Shown here: positions 1 through 8,093 of the stretch, one piece after another
Position numbering within the stretch: position 1 is the stretch's first letter
How the letters are laid out: the number at the start of each line of letters is the position of its first letter
Assembly: GCF_900115805.1 (NCBI RefSeq)
Contig: NZ_FOXU01000009.1
Span: 1-64,000 of the forward strand
Direction of reading: 5' to 3'
Length of the DNA: 64,000 nt
Source of the DNA: Psychrobacillus psychrotolerans
GTDB lineage: Bacteria; Bacillota; Bacilli; Bacillales_A; Planococcaceae
Position numbers and translations under genes: made by a program
The notes under the pieces: generated by a model
Told to the model about the DNA's origin: nothing
Databases searched by the model: none
The model's input: only the letters and a program-made list of their open reading frames with translations

Positions 1-91
<91 letters not shown>

Positions 92-93
92 AC

Positions 94-141
94 CAAAAAG
101 AAGTCGTTACCGAGTTATATCGGTGACGACTTCTTTTTTGT
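94..141 (+). terminator. rRNA operon terminator
   Basis: AAGAAGTCGTTACCGA pairs with TCGGTGACGACTTCTT across a 6-nt loop and is followed by a T run, a classic intrinsic terminator just after the 5S gene. Its A-rich left arm lets it also work for the leftward gene that begins to the right. Confidence 0.9.
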
Positions 142-151
142 TTTTGAAAAA

Positions 152-505
152 TTAACGTTCGTTCATTAATGCAAGTGTATTTCCTTCTGTATCTTTAAAG
201 AATGCCATCCAGGTTTCTGTATCCTCTACCTTTGCTACCATATGTGGTTCATCGATGAAAGTAGCTCCCGCCTCCTTCATTCTCAAAACCTCGCTATTTA
301 AATCCTCCACTTGGAAATATAACACTGAGCTGGGGTGATTGAATTCTTCTTTTTCAGCTCGACTTAACAGAAGTCGTGTATCTCCACATTGAAAAAAAGC
401 TAGACCATCCATTTCAAATAACAGAGATAAATTAATAACATCCTTATAAAATGTAACCGCTCTTTCCACATTTTCCACATTTACCGCTACTTGTCCTAAT
501 TTCAT
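152..505 (-). CDS. VOC-superfamily (glyoxalase/bleomycin-resistance-like) protein
   Basis: A 117-residue protein with the beta-alpha-beta-beta-beta layout of one vicinal-oxygen-chelate half-pair: it opens GQVAVNVENVERAVTFY, and the second module ends AFFKDTEGNTLALM. Members are metal-dependent isomerases, dioxygenases or antibiotic-binding proteins acting as cytosolic dimers. The usual C-terminal Glu ligand position (D-PEGN-x-hydrophobic-E/L) reads DTEGNTLALM, so metal chemistry cannot be assumed. It is monocistronic and points left toward the rRNA terminator. Substrate cannot be told from sequence. Family call firm, function unknown. Confidence 0.85.
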   Translation of the reverse strand: MKLGQVAVNVENVERAVTFYKDVINLSLLFEMDGLAFFQCGDTRLLLSRAEKEEFNHPSSVLYFQVEDLNSEVLRMKEAGATFIDEPHMVAKVEDTETWMAFFKDTEGNTLALMNER

Positions 506-678
506 AAATAATTTCCCTCATTTCTTATATATATCTATTCTCTATTTCATTGCAAATTCCTTTAAAATACTTGCCTATGCATAGGACCCAAATATAACTA
601 GACAATTGACAGTTAATATTATATACTACATTACAACACTAATGCACTGATTTTTAGGAGAGAGGAGATTAACCTCAG

Positions 679-1053
679 GTGATATTAAGTAACGACAGCA
701 GTAAGCCAATATATGTGCAAATTGCAGAATGGTTGGAGAATGAAATTATTGCAGAGCGTTTTACTGCTAACGAAAAAGTATACTCTCAGTATCAGTTGGC
801 AGAGCTTTTCAATATAAATCCAGCTACAGCTGCTAAGGGACTAACGATACTTGTAGAGGAAATGACATTATATAAGAAGAGGGGACTTGGGATGTTCGTA
901 GCACCAGAGGCCAAAATGATGATTCTGGAAAAACGGAGAAATGAAACACTTACGAAAATGGTAACAGACATTGTTTTAGAAGCGAAAAGGTTATCAGTAA
1001 CAAAAGCGGAATTAATACAACTCATCCATAAATGTGAGGAGGAGATCCAGTGA
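679..1053 (+). CDS. GntR-family regulator, YtrA subfamily
   Basis: A 124-residue cytosolic repressor-type protein. Residues ~8-70 form the GntR winged helix (PIYVQIAEWLENEIIAERF; QLAELFNINPATAAKGLTIL). Only a short ~45-residue helical tail follows, which is typical of the YtrA subgroup rather than FadR or HutC types. It starts at GTG 679, with GAGGAG about 10 nt upstream. The stop overlaps the GTG start of the ABC ATPase by 4 nt, the usual ytrA-ytrB arrangement, so it probably represses its own ABC operon and may respond to cell-envelope stress or peptide antibiotics (inference from the family). Confidence 0.9.
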   Translation: MILSNDSSKPIYVQIAEWLENEIIAERFTANEKVYSQYQLAELFNINPATAAKGLTILVEEMTLYKKRGLGMFVAPEAKMMILEKRRNETLTKMVTDIVLEAKRLSVTKAELIQLIHKCEEEIQ

Positions 1054-1937
1054 ATGTGATAGATTGTCAAAAGGTAAACAAGGGTTATCGAAGAACTAAT
1101 GCTTTAGAAGATATTACTTTTCAACTGACAGATCAAAAAATTACAGGACTTATTGGTCGTAATGGTGCGGGGAAGACAACTTTGCTCAAAATATTGGCAG
1201 GCTTAACTAAGCATAAATCTGGTGAAGTAAATGTATTTGGAAAAAACCCTTATAATAATTTACTGGTTTCTGCAAACAGTATTTTAGTGGATGATCAAAT
1301 GACTTTTCCAGACTCACTTACCTTAGAAGAGATATTGCGAAGTGCGCCTGCTTTTTATAAAAAGTGGGATACACAACTTGCAGTTAGGTTATTTCAATAC
1401 TTTAAACTGGATTCCAAGCAACAGCATTCTAAGTTATCCAAAGGTTCAAGAGCTACGTTTAATATGATTTTCGGATTGTCTACACATTGTGAGTTAACGA
1501 TGTTTGATGAGCCAACAAACGGAATGGATGAAGCGGTCCGGACAGACTTTTATAGAGCTTTACTAAAGGATTATATTGCACATCCTCGCTCTATTCTAAT
1601 ATCTAGTCACCATTTATCAGAAATAGAGCATTTACTAGAGGATATATTATTGATTCATAAAGGGAAAGTTGTTCTTCATGCAGACTTAGATGAAGTGAAG
1701 GAATATGCGGTAGCTATTCAGGGACCAGTTGCAGATGTGGAAAAATGGACAGCAGGGGAAGAAGTTCTTCATTCAAAAAGAGTTGATGAGCAAAAGCAAT
1801 ATGCAGTGTTTAAAAAAAATTCGAAGCTGGAAAGAGCTCGCTTAGAAGGTGCCAACATTCAGATGTTAACTGCCAGTGAGGTATGCATGTACATGACGAG
1901 TGAGAGCAAAGGGGGAATCGATGATGTTTTTAAGTAA
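1050..1937 (+). CDS. ABC transporter ATP-binding protein (YtrB-like)
   Basis: A 295-residue nucleotide-binding subunit. Walker A is GRNGAGKTT at ~36-44, Walker B is ELTMFDEP at ~149-156, and SSHH supplies the H-loop. The signature helix is degenerate (LSKGSRATFN instead of LSGGQ), as in YtrB/YxlF-type exporters. About 80 residues after the ATPase core form an accessory C-terminal domain. The GTG start overlaps the gntR stop, and the permease start lies inside its 3' end, so the genes are translationally coupled. It should power the two following membrane proteins; the exported substrate is unknown. Confidence 0.9.
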   Translation: MNVIDCQKVNKGYRRTNALEDITFQLTDQKITGLIGRNGAGKTTLLKILAGLTKHKSGEVNVFGKNPYNNLLVSANSILVDDQMTFPDSLTLEEILRSAPAFYKKWDTQLAVRLFQYFKLDSKQQHSKLSKGSRATFNMIFGLSTHCELTMFDEPTNGMDEAVRTDFYRALLKDYIAHPRSILISSHHLSEIEHLLEDILLIHKGKVVLHADLDEVKEYAVAIQGPVADVEKWTAGEEVLHSKRVDEQKQYAVFKKNSKLERARLEGANIQMLTASEVCMYMTSESKGGIDDVFK

Positions 1938-2652
1938 CATTAGCCTAACGAGTGTAGTACTATCTCAGGTAAAGTTTAAGCTAAGTGCTTATAGCGGATT
2001 GATCTACTCACTAATTATTTTACAGGTGTTAGGGATACTTTTTGCTACTGGGTGGTCAAGTAGTGGAACTTCCATTAATAATATATCTATTAATTTGAAT
2101 ATATCATCAATCGATTCAGGATTCATTTTTGTCTCATTATTAGCTATTTCAGTTGGTAATCTAATTACAACGAGAGCATACCGCTATGATGACTTTTCGT
2201 TTGTAGCTACTCGTCTAAGTAGCAATATAGCTAATTGTATCGTTTTATTGATTTTTAGTTGTTATGCAGGGGTGACTACTTACTTTACAGTTTATCTAAT
2301 GCGTATCTTTTTAACGTTTAATAGTACTAATGAGTTTGTAGAAGGTCCTACTATTCTAGATGATCCTATGAATTCTTTATTAACTATTCTAGCGATGATT
2401 ATTTTCTTATGGATGTTCAGCTCGTTAGGATATATAGCTGGCACTCTGTTTCAAAACCATAAGCTACTGTTCTTTGGGGCATTAGTAATTATTATTATGT
2501 TGTTGCTGACAGGTACTTGGATAAGGATATCAGAAATCATTTTTGTAGAGAACAGTTCATTGCTAATATTGGTTGCGAAAACTTTTGGTATAGCAATACT
2601 GATCTTTGCGACATCCACTGCAATTTCTAACCGTTTGGGGGTTAGAGTATGA
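1921..2652 (+). CDS. ABC transporter permease-like membrane protein
   Basis: A ~243-residue protein with about six hydrophobic segments (near residues 22-42, 62-80, 100-125, 152-175, 180-200, 212-235), fitting the membrane subunit of the preceding ATPase. An in-frame GTG lies at 1900, but AAAGGGGGA at 1908-1916 sits properly only before ATG 1921 or 1924, so 1921 is used. It overlaps the ATPase end by 17 nt and its own TGA overlaps the next start (ATGA). No sequence motif identifies a substrate. It resembles YtrC/D-type permeases in context only. Confidence 0.8.
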   Translation: MMFLSNISLTSVVLSQVKFKLSAYSGLIYSLIILQVLGILFATGWSSSGTSINNISINLNISSIDSGFIFVSLLAISVGNLITTRAYRYDDFSFVATRLSSNIANCIVLLIFSCYAGVTTYFTVYLMRIFLTFNSTNEFVEGPTILDDPMNSLLTILAMIIFLWMFSSLGYIAGTLFQNHKLLFFGALVIIIMLLLTGTWIRISEIIFVENSSLLILVAKTFGIAILIFATSTAISNRLGVRV

Positions 2653-3338
2653 GTAATACTTGGATGATATTCTTTATTGGATTAATACCTGTAGTCATTG
2701 GAATACTTATAGTTCTTTATATAACGAAGAAAGTAAAATATAAAGGGAGTCTACGTCTAAATAAAATTGTGATAATGATCTACTTCAGTTTATTAATCGG
2801 TGTTGGAATTGTATATGAAATAATACCAAAGGAACCGATAGTAGAACAATTATCCGAAGAACAATTACAGCAATTACAAACAGAAAACGAAGTATTTGAA
2901 GAAAAGTTACTAAAACAAGAAGAGAACAAATTGAGTCAGAAGTTTCTTAAAGAAGAATGGACTCATGAACTAAGTGGGAATACATTAACTCTTGGATATA
3001 TAGGAAATGACTCATATTCTACAAAAGTGGTAGTGGAATGGATAGACTCTACTGCTCAAAAGATTGAAGGAAAGGTATACCGGTCTCATATAAATTTATA
3101 TGGATTAAAAATAGAAGATAAGATTCCCCTTCATGTAGCAGAATGGACGGGGAATGAGTTAGTTATACATGAGCCTGTGGAGCAAGAGTTTACATTCGAA
3201 CAGTTTTCTAATGAGTTAAACGTATTTCAGCAAACGGATACGATGGAGATTAGGATGGTAAGAGGTTTCACGTATATTCACTTAAAAGTCCCGAAGCATA
3301 TAGAGATCGTGGATCCATTGGGGCTTCAAATGTATTAA
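2649..3338 (+). CDS. Uncharacterised membrane-anchored protein of the YtrA-type operon
   Basis: A 229-residue protein with two N-terminal membrane helices (~5-26 and ~38-58), then a long Glu/Gln-rich likely coiled linker (~65-100) and a ~130-residue beta-rich outer domain. The start is in an ATGA overlap with the permease stop, so it is the fourth gene of the operon. I do not recognise the family. By position it may be an accessory or sensing subunit of the ABC exporter, comparable in place though not clearly in sequence to YtrF. It ends at a bidirectional terminator. Confidence 0.7.
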   Translation: MSNTWMIFFIGLIPVVIGILIVLYITKKVKYKGSLRLNKIVIMIYFSLLIGVGIVYEIIPKEPIVEQLSEEQLQQLQTENEVFEEKLLKQEENKLSQKFLKEEWTHELSGNTLTLGYIGNDSYSTKVVVEWIDSTAQKIEGKVYRSHINLYGLKIEDKIPLHVAEWTGNELVIHEPVEQEFTFEQFSNELNVFQQTDTMEIRMVRGFTYIHLKVPKHIEIVDPLGLQMY

Positions 3339-3344
3339 CTAAAG

Positions 3345-3373
3345 ATAAAGTGCTTGCTACTCGAGCACTTTAT
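3345..3373. terminator. Bidirectional terminator
   Basis: AAAGTGCT (3347-3354) pairs with AGCACTTT (3364-3371) around a 9-nt loop, with A and T runs on both sides. It lies between the convergent ABC operon and the FAD monooxygenase gene, and overlaps the latter's stop codon. Confidence 0.75.
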
Positions 3374-4512
3374 TTTAGTTTTACATCAAATAAGAATTTC
3401 AATTGTCTCATTAAAAGTTTAGAAGGGATAAAAGGGAATAAAAAGTCTCGAACACTGGCAATTAGGCGAGATTGGATTTGAGCGATTTCTCCAATTTGAC
3501 GAGAAAGCCTAATTACTTTGGCAGTTCGTGCAACTCGCTTTTCTTCATAAAATGCTAACACCTTATCCACATGTTCAAATTGTTTGAAGCCGTTACCTAA
3601 AACGATGGCATCCTCAATAGCCTGTCCTGCTCCTTGTCCCATATTGGGTGTAGTGGCATGAGCAGCATCTCCAAGAAGAGCTACTCTTCCAAAAACAAAT
3701 TGCCGCAGTGGTTTAATATCAGATAAGTCATGGTGAAGAATTCTCTCGAGAGATGTAGTTGTAATTATGTTGTGTACAACTTTTGGAAGATGGTCAAATA
3801 TATCTCCGATTTCCGGAGCAGTGAGCTTTTGAAATTGTGGATTTCTAGCCGTTGTATTAATACAGGCGAACCAATATATCAACCCATTTTTCATCGGGGC
3901 CATCCCAAATCTTCCTTGTGTTGCCCAATATTCCGAAGATGTGTATTCATCAACTCTTCCATTGTTCTCTGTTATTCCTCTCCAACATGTGTAGCCGGCG
4001 TATCGAGTAACAGAGCCAGGTAGTAGTTGTTGCCGTATAGATGAATGAATACCATCGGCAGCTATGAGTAAATTGGCGGTCACAGTTGTACCGTCTTCGA
4101 AATAGACAGTTACTTGATTATCATTTTGCTCGACAGATATGTACTTTTTATTGAAATGAAGTGTATCTGGTTTAAGTGCTTTCAGAAAAATATTATGTAA
4201 ATCAGCTCGGTGAATGGTAATATTCTCTTGTCCATAAAGCTCTTTTAGTACGGTAAGATCTATCGTATTTAGTGTATTCCCATAGGTATCTAGAAATACC
4301 TGTTGATGAAGAGCATGACCATTCGCAAATATCTCTTCCCCAACACCAATTTCCATGAGTGCTTGTAAAGCATTAGAGCCTATTCCAATACCAGCGCCGA
4401 CAGGTTGAAAAGTTGGACTAGCTTCGTATACCTGAACAGAAAAACCTTGTTTTTGTAAGGTTACGGCAGCACAGAGCCCTCCAATACCCCCGCCTATTAT
4501 TGCTATTTTCAT
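3370..4512 (-). CDS. FAD-dependent monooxygenase (UbiH/salicylate-hydroxylase-like)
   Basis: A 380-residue class A flavoprotein monooxygenase. The N-terminal Rossmann motif is GGGIGGLCAAVTL (residues 7-19), the second FAD/NAD(P)H region carries AADGIHS (~150), and the C-terminal FAD ribose motif is GDAAHATTPNMGQGAG (~283-298). These enzymes hydroxylate aromatic or related rings with NAD(P)H and O2 in the cytosol. A strong AGGAGGAGG precedes ATG 4512. It is divergent from a GNAT gene with only 48 nt between them. The substrate is not evident; no aromatic degradation genes surround it. Confidence 0.9.
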   Translation of the reverse strand: MKIAIIGGGIGGLCAAVTLQKQGFSVQVYEASPTFQPVGAGIGIGSNALQALMEIGVGEEIFANGHALHQQVFLDTYGNTLNTIDLTVLKELYGQENITIHRADLHNIFLKALKPDTLHFNKKYISVEQNDNQVTVYFEDGTTVTANLLIAADGIHSSIRQQLLPGSVTRYAGYTCWRGITENNGRVDEYTSSEYWATQGRFGMAPMKNGLIYWFACINTTARNPQFQKLTAPEIGDIFDHLPKVVHNIITTTSLERILHHDLSDIKPLRQFVFGRVALLGDAAHATTPNMGQGAGQAIEDAIVLGNGFKQFEHVDKVLAFYEEKRVARTAKVIRLSRQIGEIAQIQSRLIASVRDFLFPFIPSKLLMRQLKFLFDVKLK

Positions 4513-4560
4513 TTGGTAAAACCTCCTCCTGTGATATTCTAATCTAAAGGGGTGATAATC

Positions 4561-5055
4561 ATGATAAATCTAACTATGTATAATGACAGTTATAGAAAAC
4601 CATTAGAAAATTATCCGCTATCTGTGGAGCAACTTTCATTTACGGGACATCCATTAGAATTGCTAGAGCGAGCTAATATAAATGCATCGTATACTCCCAT
4701 TATTATAACGGAAGATGATCAAGTTGCTGGATTTTTCGTACTAGATACCGGTGAGGATAAATTTCATTACACAGATATTGAAGAGAGTATTTTACTAAGG
4801 GGATATTCCATTCATCCAGATTATCAGGGGAAGGGAATTGCGCAAGCATCAATGATACTGCTTCAATCTTTTGTGGCGAAGCGTTTTCAACATGTAAACA
4901 GAATCGTTCTAGGAGTGAATGAAGCAAACATTGCTGCACAGGCTGTGTATATAAAATCAGGTTTTCTCGATGAGGGCAGACGTTTTAATGGGAGATCTGG
5001 TATTCAAATTGCTATGTCAAAAAGGATTTGTTTAGAATCGATCAATGACGTGTGA
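4561..5055 (+). CDS. GNAT-family N-acetyltransferase
   Basis: A 164-residue acetyl-CoA transferase. The acetyl-CoA loop is seen at HPDYQGKGIAQASM (~85-98), followed by helix alpha-4 and NEANIAAQAVYIKSGF, the GNAT motif B. An upstream in-frame GTG (4552) lies inside the ribosome site AAAGGGG, so ATG 4561 is the likely start. The acceptor is unknown. The last seven codons and the stop lie inside the first unit of a 21-bp tandem repeat, so the C-terminus (ESINDV) is repeat-derived. Confidence 0.88.
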   Translation: MINLTMYNDSYRKPLENYPLSVEQLSFTGHPLELLERANINASYTPIIITEDDQVAGFFVLDTGEDKFHYTDIEESILLRGYSIHPDYQGKGIAQASMILLQSFVAKRFQHVNRIVLGVNEANIAAQAVYIKSGFLDEGRRFNGRSGIQIAMSKRICLESINDV

Positions 5056-5157
5056 TAATTGATCGATGTAGAAGGAAAATCGATCAATCCCACGTGATCG
5101 ATCGATGCCTTCCAAACATCGATCGATCACGTGCAAACATCGCTCGATCATACCTGT
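5037..5157. repeat. 21-bp tandem repeat with ATCGATCRAT core
   Basis: Six degenerate units start at 5037, 5058, 5079, 5097, 5118 and 5139, each opening with ATCGATCGAT or a one- to two-base variant. Spacings are 21, 21, 18, 21 and 21. CACGTG or CGTGTG occurs in several units. The array begins inside the GNAT gene and ends at the stop of the convergent sugar dehydrogenase gene, so it replaces a normal terminator region. Confidence 0.85.
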
Positions 5158-6158
5158 TATTTTAGTCTATATAGTACATCATCATCTTCACTGGGTGTTC
5201 CTCGGCCATCCGTGTTATTGGTGATGAAATAGAGTGATTCCCCATCAGAGAATACGTCTCGTACTCGTCCGAACCCGGTAATCGATTGTTCCACCTCGCC
5301 AGTTTCCACATTCAGTATTTTAATAGATTCACCGCGGAGAGTCGCTACATATAATTTTCCTTGGTGAAAGGTAATGCCTGAAGGTGCCCAGGTTTCCTTG
5401 CTGCCAGTAGTGATAATAGGTGATTCAAGTCCTTCTTCCGTTTCCTCTCCTTCAATGATTGGATAGCCGTAGTTTTTGCCTTGTTCAACCAAATTGATTT
5501 CATCATTTGCTGACTGACCATGTTCCGCTTCATATAGTGTTCCCGCCGCATTCCAAGCGAGACCTTGTGGATTGCGGTGCCCCATAGAGAATATTTCAAA
5601 AGCACCATTATCTTTCATACGAAGAATTTTCCCATTTAGTGAAGCTGGATCCTGCGCATTAATTGGGTTTCCAGCGTCTCCGACAGTTACATATAAAGAC
5701 CCGTCTGGACCAATTTCTAAACGCCCACCGTGATGTATATTGCCGGTCTCAATGCCGTCCAAATGAATGGCAATTTCCTGCCACTGCCCATCTTGGCGTT
5801 GAATAGTCACGATTTTGTTAAAGGGTTTTCCATTCATGTCATACGTATAGTAAGCATAAGCTTCACCAGTTTCAGGGAAGTCAGGTTTCAGCGCAAAGCC
5901 GAGTAGTCCTGCTTCAGATACAGAGGAAAGACTATCCGAAAGTTGAACGGGCTCATGTACAACATGGTCATTTTGTATACGTGCAATCGTTCCGACCCTT
6001 TCTGATATATAAAATGTATTGTCCTGTAAATTGATAGACCAGGGGATATTCAAATTAGTTGCGATCTTTTCTGCAATGGGACCCTGGGTAGGTGATTTTT
6101 CAGTTTCCTCTGCGCAACCATATAAAACTAGGGAAATAACTAGAATCCACTTTTTCAT
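5157..6158 (-). CDS. PQQ-dependent sugar dehydrogenase-type lipoprotein
   Basis: About 333 residues. A signal peptide MKKWILVISLVLYGC has its lipobox Cys at residue 15, so the protein should be anchored outside the membrane. The body is a beta-propeller of the soluble glucose/sorbosone dehydrogenase (Asd/YliI) family: GNIHHGGRLEIGPDGSLYVTVGD, GHRNPQGLAW and AEHGQSANDEINL are its hallmarks. Family members oxidise aldose sugars using PQQ. The longest frame starts at 6242, but GGAGGG at 6165-6170 fits ATG 6158 (or 6161). No PQQ synthesis genes are nearby, so the cofactor would have to be scavenged or is not used. Confidence 0.88.
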   Translation of the reverse strand: MKKWILVISLVLYGCAEETEKSPTQGPIAEKIATNLNIPWSINLQDNTFYISERVGTIARIQNDHVVHEPVQLSDSLSSVSEAGLLGFALKPDFPETGEAYAYYTYDMNGKPFNKIVTIQRQDGQWQEIAIHLDGIETGNIHHGGRLEIGPDGSLYVTVGDAGNPINAQDPASLNGKILRMKDNGAFEIFSMGHRNPQGLAWNAAGTLYEAEHGQSANDEINLVEQGKNYGYPIIEGEETEEGLESPIITTGSKETWAPSGITFHQGKLYVATLRGESIKILNVETGEVEQSITGFGRVRDVFSDGESLYFITNNTDGRGTPSEDDDVLYRLK

Positions 6159-6321
6159 CATAATCCCTCCATGTATTACTAGTTCCCTTAAGAGAACAAT
6201 TAATCCTTCCAAGAATGATAAGTTTTTCCTATGTAAAACCATAATAACTATCGAATTTACTTATGACATTAGTCAATGTATGCTAAATACACAGAAGTGG
6301 ATTTTGAAAGAAGGCAGTTAA

Positions 6322-7056
6322 ATGGAGTTTTTAATCTTTTTCATCATAGGAATTGTAGGAAATGTAGTGGGCACATTAGTTGGAGGCGGGGGGCTTATAA
6401 GTTTACCAATGATGTTATTAATGGGTCTGCCAGTGCATTCAGCCATTGGGGCAAATAAAGTCTCTAATACAGTTAGCTCTCTTTCAAGTTTTCTAGTAAT
6501 CTTCACTAAAAAAGAGGTAACGGGTAAGGAAGCACTTTCCGTATTGGTATTTTGTTTAGGAGGAGGAATAATAGGAGGGCTGATAGCATCTTTTCTAAGT
6601 GGTGAGGTACTGACGATAATTGCTATTATTTTATTGAGTTTTGCCTTTATTACTTCTTTTATGGGAAAAGGGAATTTTGGCGGCACGGAAATCTTTCAAC
6701 TAAACAAAAAAACAGCTCCAGCTTTGTTGGGAATTGGTATGTACGACGGCATGTTCGGTCCAGGGAGCAGCACATTAGCGCTATATTTATATGCGAGTGA
6801 AAAAATTGCCTATATACGTGCAGTAGGACTTGCTCGAATTGGTGTGTTTTCTAGTTGCTTTGGAGCATCCATTACGTATATTTCTACTGGTAAAATAATG
6901 TGGCCGGTTACATTTGCCCTAATGCTAGGGGCGATACTTGGAGCGCAGCTTGGACTTCGACTTGCGCGAAAATTAAAGGCAAAGCATGTGAAGCCATTAT
7001 TACGTGTGGTAACTATATTGCTTTTAGTGCAAATTGTTGTGGACTATTTGAGATAG
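6322..7056 (+). CDS. TSUP (TauE/SafE) family membrane exporter
   Basis: A 244-residue protein with about eight membrane helices. The TSUP duplicated halves show as GNVVGTLVGGGGLISLPMML with PVHSAIGANKVSN in the first half and GMYDGMFGPGSSTLAL in the second. Members move sulfite, sulfoacetate or other small organosulfur anions. It lies 12 nt upstream of a D-2-hydroxyacid dehydrogenase gene in the same direction, so the two form a likely operon; perhaps the pair handles a 2-oxo or 2-hydroxy acid (inference). Confidence 0.88.
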   Translation: MEFLIFFIIGIVGNVVGTLVGGGGLISLPMMLLMGLPVHSAIGANKVSNTVSSLSSFLVIFTKKEVTGKEALSVLVFCLGGGIIGGLIASFLSGEVLTIIAIILLSFAFITSFMGKGNFGGTEIFQLNKKTAPALLGIGMYDGMFGPGSSTLALYLYASEKIAYIRAVGLARIGVFSSCFGASITYISTGKIMWPVTFALMLGAILGAQLGLRLARKLKAKHVKPLLRVVTILLLVQIVVDYLR

Positions 7057-7068
7057 GGGGAAATTAGT

Positions 7069-8031
7069 ATGAGGATAAGCTGTGCTATTCTAGATGATTA
7101 TCAGCAAGTTGCGTTAAAAAGTGCAGATTGGTCAAGTATTACAGAGAAGGTCGACGTTGTATCATTTTCTCAGCACTTTAATGATGAAGATGAATTAGTA
7201 GATTCCATTCGTGATGCGGAGATAGTAATTATTATGCGTGAGCGTACACCTTTTGGAGCAACACTCTTCAAAAAGTTACCTAAGCTTAAATTACTGATTA
7301 CTACTGGAATGAGAAATGCATCGATTGACCTTGAGGCTGCTTCTGCGCATGGAGTCGCTGTGTGTGGAACTGCGAGCTCTTCTGAGCCACCAACTGAGTT
7401 AACATGGGCTTTAATACTAAACTTGGCACGTCATATTGTAAAAGAAAACGCTGAACTTCGTAGCAATGGATTATGGCAGAGTACAGTTGGGACAGATTTA
7501 TACGGGAAGCGTTTAGGTCTCCTTGGGCTCGGTAAAATAGGAGGGCGAATGGCAACTATAGCAAAAGCCTTTGGAATGGATGTCATCGCCTGGAGTCAAA
7601 ACTTAACGAAGGAGCAAACAGATAAGCTAGGTGTTCAATTGGCAAATTCAAAAGAAGAGTTGTTAGAAACAAGTGATTACATTTCTATTCATCTCGTATT
7701 AAGCGACAGAACTAGAGGACTTATTAGTAAGAAGGACTTAAAGCTTATGAAAAACTCTGCTTATTTAATCAATACATCTCGAGCAGCTATAATTGACGAG
7801 CAAGCACTTATACAAGCGCTCCATGAAAATTGGATTGCCGGAGCAGGATTAGATGTATTCGACCTCGAGCCATTACCTCAAGACCATCCTTTCCGAACAA
7901 TGCCAAATGTATTAGCTACTCCACATTTAGGATATGTGACAGAGAAAAACTACACTACATACTACGAAGAAGCGGTGGAAGATATACAGGCGTACTTGGA
8001 TGGGAGAGTGATTCGTTCTTTACTATTATAA
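7069..8031 (+). CDS. D-isomer-specific 2-hydroxyacid dehydrogenase
   Basis: A 320-residue cytosolic NAD(P)-dependent oxidoreductase interconverting 2-oxo and D-2-hydroxy acids. The Rossmann motif GLGKIGGRMA is at ~151-160. The catalytic set is present: Arg in INTSRAAIID, Glu in DVFDLEPLP, His in ATPHLGY. GGGGG precedes ATG 7069. It follows the TSUP gene by 12 nt and ends at a strong bidirectional terminator. Sequence alone does not separate phosphoglycerate, glyoxylate or lactate types; length (no ACT domain) argues against SerA. Confidence 0.9.
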   Translation: MRISCAILDDYQQVALKSADWSSITEKVDVVSFSQHFNDEDELVDSIRDAEIVIIMRERTPFGATLFKKLPKLKLLITTGMRNASIDLEAASAHGVAVCGTASSSEPPTELTWALILNLARHIVKENAELRSNGLWQSTVGTDLYGKRLGLLGLGKIGGRMATIAKAFGMDVIAWSQNLTKEQTDKLGVQLANSKEELLETSDYISIHLVLSDRTRGLISKKDLKLMKNSAYLINTSRAAIIDEQALIQALHENWIAGAGLDVFDLEPLPQDHPFRTMPNVLATPHLGYVTEKNYTTYYEEAVEDIQAYLDGRVIRSLLL

Positions 8032-8040
8032 ATAGAAAAA

Positions 8041-8090
8041 AGGAAAGGCTATCTAAAGAGTTCACACGAACTCTCCGATAGCCTTTTCTA
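8041..8090. terminator. Bidirectional terminator
   Basis: AAAGGCTATC and GATAGCCTTT form the base, and GAGTTC/GAACTC the upper stem, of one long hairpin between the converging dehydrogenase and M28 peptidase genes. A and T runs flank it. Confidence 0.88.
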
Positions 8091-8093
8091 TAA

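Noticed and set aside
5037-5157. CRISPR array reading of the 21-bp repeats (also at 48417)
   Set aside because: Period too short, no separate repeat and spacer of CRISPR size, degenerate heads, no cas genes in the window.
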